In this document: positions 8,601-9,102 of the stretch, piece after piece
How positions within the stretch are numbered: the first letter of the stretch is position 1
Layout: every line of letters starts with the position of its first letter
Source: Methanobacteriota archaeon
Lineage (GTDB): Archaea; Thermoplasmatota; Poseidoniia; Poseidoniales; Poseidoniaceae
NCBI GenBank assembly: GCA_002714305.1
Contig: PAWY01000002.1
Span: 15,309-24,410, forward strand
DNA: 9,102 nt
Reading direction: 5' to 3'
Notes under the pieces: generated by a model
The model's database searches: none
What the model was told of the DNA's origin: nothing
The model's input: the letters and a program-made list of their open reading frames with translations, nothing else
Made by a program: the position numbers and the translations under genes

Positions 8601-9102
8601 CAGAAGACAACTCACCAACACTGAGGGAGGTTGAATTCTCGTACGTGCTGTCGGAACCTGAACCGTTCTCAATAACGTACGTATCGACCAAATGAGGCGT
8701 GTTGAGGTGAGGGAGGGCACCGTGGTGGCGCAACTCAACCGAAGCCTTCGTTGCGTTGAAGACCACCGTGTTCAAATCGGGGAGCTGGAAATGATAGGCT
8801 GATGACCAGTTACCAATCTGATTGGTGGCCGAAACCGCACGAACGCGCCAGTACCAGGTCTTCCCCTCATCCAAATCGGACTGGAGCGTAAATGAAGTGT
8901 TTGTGAGATCAAAGCCGGCATCGTTCCACGAAGTATAGGTCAAGCTGTTCACCGAAGAAAAGTCGCTCTGTGTGTCGAGTTGAACAATGTAGCCCGTGAG
9001 CGCCATGGTACCCGCAAAGGTCCACTCGAGTTCGGGTTGAGCGATGGGCGTGAGGTCAACGCCGGTGCCGATGGACCATGAACCGTTCAGCGGCAGGGCC
9101 GG
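2620..9102 (-). CDS. Giant modular surface protein (FnIII + DNRLRE/CBM96-like + Ig-like repeats, C-terminal membrane anchor), 5' end beyond window
   Basis: The frame is open for 2160 codons up to base 9102, so the start lies outside the window. The first visible Met (codon at 9006, residue 1 below) falls inside an FnIII-like domain and is not the start: the 32 codons before it encode the beginning of that domain (PELEWTFAG...). Domain order: FnIII-like to 76, 284-402, 618-753 and 939-1059; DNRLRE-type sandwiches at 88-283, 413-617, 754-938 and 1060-1258; eight Ig-like modules 1262-1990; transmembrane helix about 2001-2024, followed by MRGGR; Asp-rich tract 2029-2043; Gly-Pro heptads 2044-2079; Trp-rich end 2101-2128. 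There are about 44 NxS/T sequons, all before the helix, and ten cysteines in five local pairs. The likely topology is outside N-terminus and a cytoplasmic tail. DNRLRE/CBM96-type domains occur in extracellular proteins, often with polysaccharide-active or adhesive modules, so glycan binding or adhesion is inferred. No catalytic domain is visible, but one could lie upstream. The domain-family calls rest on pattern recognition only. Confidence 0.93.
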   Translation of the reverse strand, partial: PALPLNGSWSIGTGVDLTPIAQPELEWTFAGTMALTGYIVQLDTQSDFSSVNSLTYTSWNDAGFDLTNTSFTLQSDLDEGKTWYWRVRAVSATNQIGNWSSAYHFQLPDLNTVVFNATKASVELRHHGALPHLNTPHLVDTYVIENGSGSDSTYENSTSLSVGELSSGYQAAALLRIPLSEVPQPAGARVTGAELSLFSEYGSIEDEPVAIRPVLQPWTTSANGTTYDGTNAWNQPGGRGIGTDIGGYVDLVDSVADDWMDFDVTEAVQAALAAGQNHVSLMVYASSQTTDEITFTSTEGSASERPYLTLVWEDGTVATPTVSGVNTGPNNGAIVWDTSSHALMADRLPTFSWTYSGSTAVNGWRVFIQADASDDMAGLYTYDSRVATADFDVLNRTFTPSQELDFAQEIRWMVQPMNNGMLGPRSASTVFYLPNDIGEEINSTHAMLSIQEGSIIPSTAYPSVTSDTYVDTGNIYANTGSSSSLYVGRSQVSTSNANLRSMSLVNMDFSSLPMPGTYEVVNASLEFNAINVYQNTLVAVGETTTAWTESSVYAYPAGNTSTWANGGGYSVDDFDIPFNPAQWVNATGTTAFNVTALVQHALANNLAELDVVLFAVGDRTGAVDGRVQFASSEASNIDVRPRLNLTYRIVDAWVPSQPTGLTPLDGITLWNTSKPRPSGLNSTDFTFNLTYSNHTQIAACGGGDPYFLNEEITNCWTHDEIMAGLHGNDTFDFLNNTYTSSNLSKGDFWIYWRVRADQGDRIGEWSSVNKYRVPEDQGSDDGNGNHTLNLSRGSIFDYTGQLPMVEDVEIDSNATVNRGSSNTMVLGVNSLGTGQSSILMEYDLSNIPWPSAMTPTQMMLRLYQPGVSGTSSTTIAAYSCSGFTESSVVWATAPSCSTTEITRSTLTLTNPFGWMEWDLTSLAQSNIANGNTTMTFKLALVGSTGSSHSFYSSEYSDADYRPHIVLDYVDNVNGIVPPAQPVLTTPSDGEVLYEQDNGLLKAKTQPFLSWNPVSGATGYIVTIANESGVYKFRSWEDSEITNTTFRFANNLSEGQLFSWWVQGVNQSIPGPSSSRWSFAIGEPNHQYNNDYTYTYEFQTGNEVAAFGHTNVQDTALYSEYANTNFAGEPTISTGTYCGTLWSDECRINIALNAGQIPFPQYQNVHSASLGLYVESWESVQGATSVSFTVHPITNANWGQASATWNGTTAGGLWGAPGMQAGVDYGDAVSTTVVNVDTQGWIWFDVSTLGMTISNQQAWTIIATPNTGYAHASFYSGTATTNRPQMLFNTTNITSVAISPTGAQTTDADTAVNFNSVAYDHQSMVQAPPVTWAASSGSIGSNGLFTPNAAGVVTITSCFGLVCGHQNITVTAGAPVELIVTPLSATITADETLEITAHMVDQHGNMVASEPILFTPTNGTMLGSTFQPYAAGSHTVRVAHDVPSGEFVDVAVTVQPGSPEYFELSGCEGTVPAGVWCDITIDLYDQFGNALGISDAGNLTWTTTNGNYSEANQAYFPDHVGVWWLNLTSVSGASDELQITVGHGAIDYLELNASSTSITADDRVYINTTRVDVRGNRLTVVLPADNWTKTSDGQLTPGAPATWDPVKTGSKILEARYETTLTQITIDVAKGEIQTLRLEVDDVISTWAHFDLTADETLEADVFAIDGKGNQWAIVVNWTLDHPTMGDSSSFLEALNGDSTTFTPYFASDDPYMLTATYDDGTTVHAVSINMTVDHGFLHTVSIQGTANDADRTTGAVFELTSDFAVDFLSDLYDADSNRIASDELTWVEVNVETGEVQDITTQLLLDDMRWEATAVGEWRIEAYSISGTGFNISDSITITVLHGEAVTVDADVSLATPTAGDRVDIQVTGTDADGNQFPQDVEWTEDGAAVPTLSVITTSEGTYTYDAEVAGVHTLQYAVGGAVSTTEITVSAQSIVARLEVNLSTDSVEQLESLEVSIRAFDAFDNEIPVPGSVQVDATGRASAMMTSSDLWTITTLDDGPQTITVGVGAVRVNEEITVVGNLAGFFEAGGTLYYVGAGLLGVVSVVLLVLLVMFMRGGRDEDWDDDEYDDDDDDGPSGPTGPAPGPSGPAPGPTGPAPGPSGPAPGPSGPPAEELPEEEPEEEAMETNVDEDGTEWWEDEDGTWWYRLAGEEEWQEYNE
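2770..2877 (-). repeat. 21-bp tandem repeat encoding Gly-Pro heptads
   Basis: About four imperfect 21-bp units encode GPAPGP(S/T) heptads, preceded by GPSGPT and ended by GP. The run can be read as collagen-like triplets (GPS GPA) interrupted by one Pro per heptad. It lies just inside the predicted transmembrane helix, after the Asp-rich tract. Because GGN and CCN are complementary, the opposite strand also reads as Gly/Pro-rich. Repeats of this kind are prone to length change. Confidence 0.85.
2878..2922 (-). repeat. Asp-rich tract (GAT/GAC/GAA triplet run)
   Basis: Fifteen codons directly after the transmembrane anchor and MRGGR encode mostly Asp, with Glu, one Trp and one Tyr (DEDWDDDEY then six Asp). 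On the plus strand this appears as an atc/gtc triplet run. It forms the acidic juxtamembrane part of the predicted cytoplasmic tail and matches in position the Asp/Glu tract of the second protein. Confidence 0.8.
3037..5223 (-). repeat. Eight Ig-like (Big-type) modules in the giant protein
   Basis: Approximate module spans in transcription order: 4987-5223, 4735-4986, 4474-4734, 4213-4473, 3898-4212, 3574-3897, 3304-3573 and 3037-3303. Each opens with a short hydrophobic strand after a G-A-P or H-G-like linker, then S/T-x-x-A-x-D/E, a strand with the D-x-x-G-N type turn (DQHGN, DQFGN, DVRGN, DGKGN, DADSN, DADGN, DAFDN; degenerate in module 1), and a final V-x-V strand. This resembles the invasin/intimin Big_1 and Big_2 families, which form rigid stalks in surface proteins. 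Here the block would form a stalk between the membrane helix and the FnIII-DNRLRE head. Confidence 0.72.
5230..9102 (-). repeat. Four tandem FnIII + DNRLRE composite units within the giant gene
   Basis: Each unit is about 315-335 codons and pairs two domains. The FnIII-like half carries a P-x-(F/L)-x-W strand, a G-W/Y-x-V strand and, in three of the copies, a (Y/F)-x-W-R/W-V then W-S pattern near its end. The DNRLRE-like half carries a D-T/V-x start, an L/I-x-x-P edge, an A-x-L-x-L-(F/Y) strand, a W-x-x-(F/W)-D-(V/L)-T segment and a closing R-P-(Y/R/H/Q)-(L/I/M) strand. Approximate spans (FnIII; DNRLRE): 8779-9102 (5' end cut); 8158-8745; then 7801-8157; 7156-7770; then 6748-7155; 6193-6747; then 5830-6192; 5233-5829. 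The copies are well diverged, so the repetition shows in protein and not in DNA. The third FnIII copy is enlarged by an insert containing a Cys pair. Confidence 0.72.

Noticed and set aside
9004..9006. ATG at 9006 as the true start of the giant gene
   Set aside because: The 32 codons upstream are open and encode the first strands of the same FnIII-like domain, with no signal peptide after this Met. The gene simply runs off the window.

Overview
The window holds two adjacent genes on the minus strand, and they fill almost all of it. Both encode giant modular proteins that are exported and anchored in the membrane. No RNA gene, mobile element, CRISPR array or plus-strand gene could be supported. 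The only non-coding DNA is 12 bases between the two genes and 9 bases after the second stop.

Region by region, in the direction of transcription (right to left). From the right edge to 2620 lies the 3' part of a very large gene, at least 2160 codons, whose reading frame is still open at base 9102. Its product has four alternating fibronectin type III-like (FnIII) and DNRLRE-type (CBM96-like) beta-sandwich units. These are followed by eight invasin/Big-like Ig modules, one transmembrane helix, an Asp-rich stretch, a Gly-Pro-rich heptad repeat and a Trp-rich C-terminus. After 12 bases, and in the same frame, a second gene (2607 to 10, 865 aa) starts with GTG. Its product has a signal peptide, eight Ig modules, one transmembrane helix, an acidic tail and a similar Trp-rich C-terminus.

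The two products are clearly related. Their eight Ig modules appear to match one to one in order, so the pair probably arose by tandem duplication, with the FnIII-DNRLRE block gained by one copy or lost by the other. The tight spacing suggests one transcript and coupled translation. The likely picture is two co-expressed cell-surface proteins: a long one with a potential glycan-binding head and a shorter companion, each with a short acidic cytoplasmic tail. Dense N-glycosylation sequons and locally paired cysteines occur only on the predicted outer side (apart from one Cys in the signal peptide).

Organism: no taxonomic marker gene is present. Several traits together suggest a planktonic archaeon of the Marine Group II / Candidatus Poseidoniales type (Thermoplasmatota): moderate G+C by eye, abundant NxS/T sequons, archaeal-style C-terminally anchored surface proteins, acidic tails, and GPSGPAPGP-like repeats with WW-containing C-termini. 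This is inference from general familiarity, not proof; another archaeon or a bacterium is possible.
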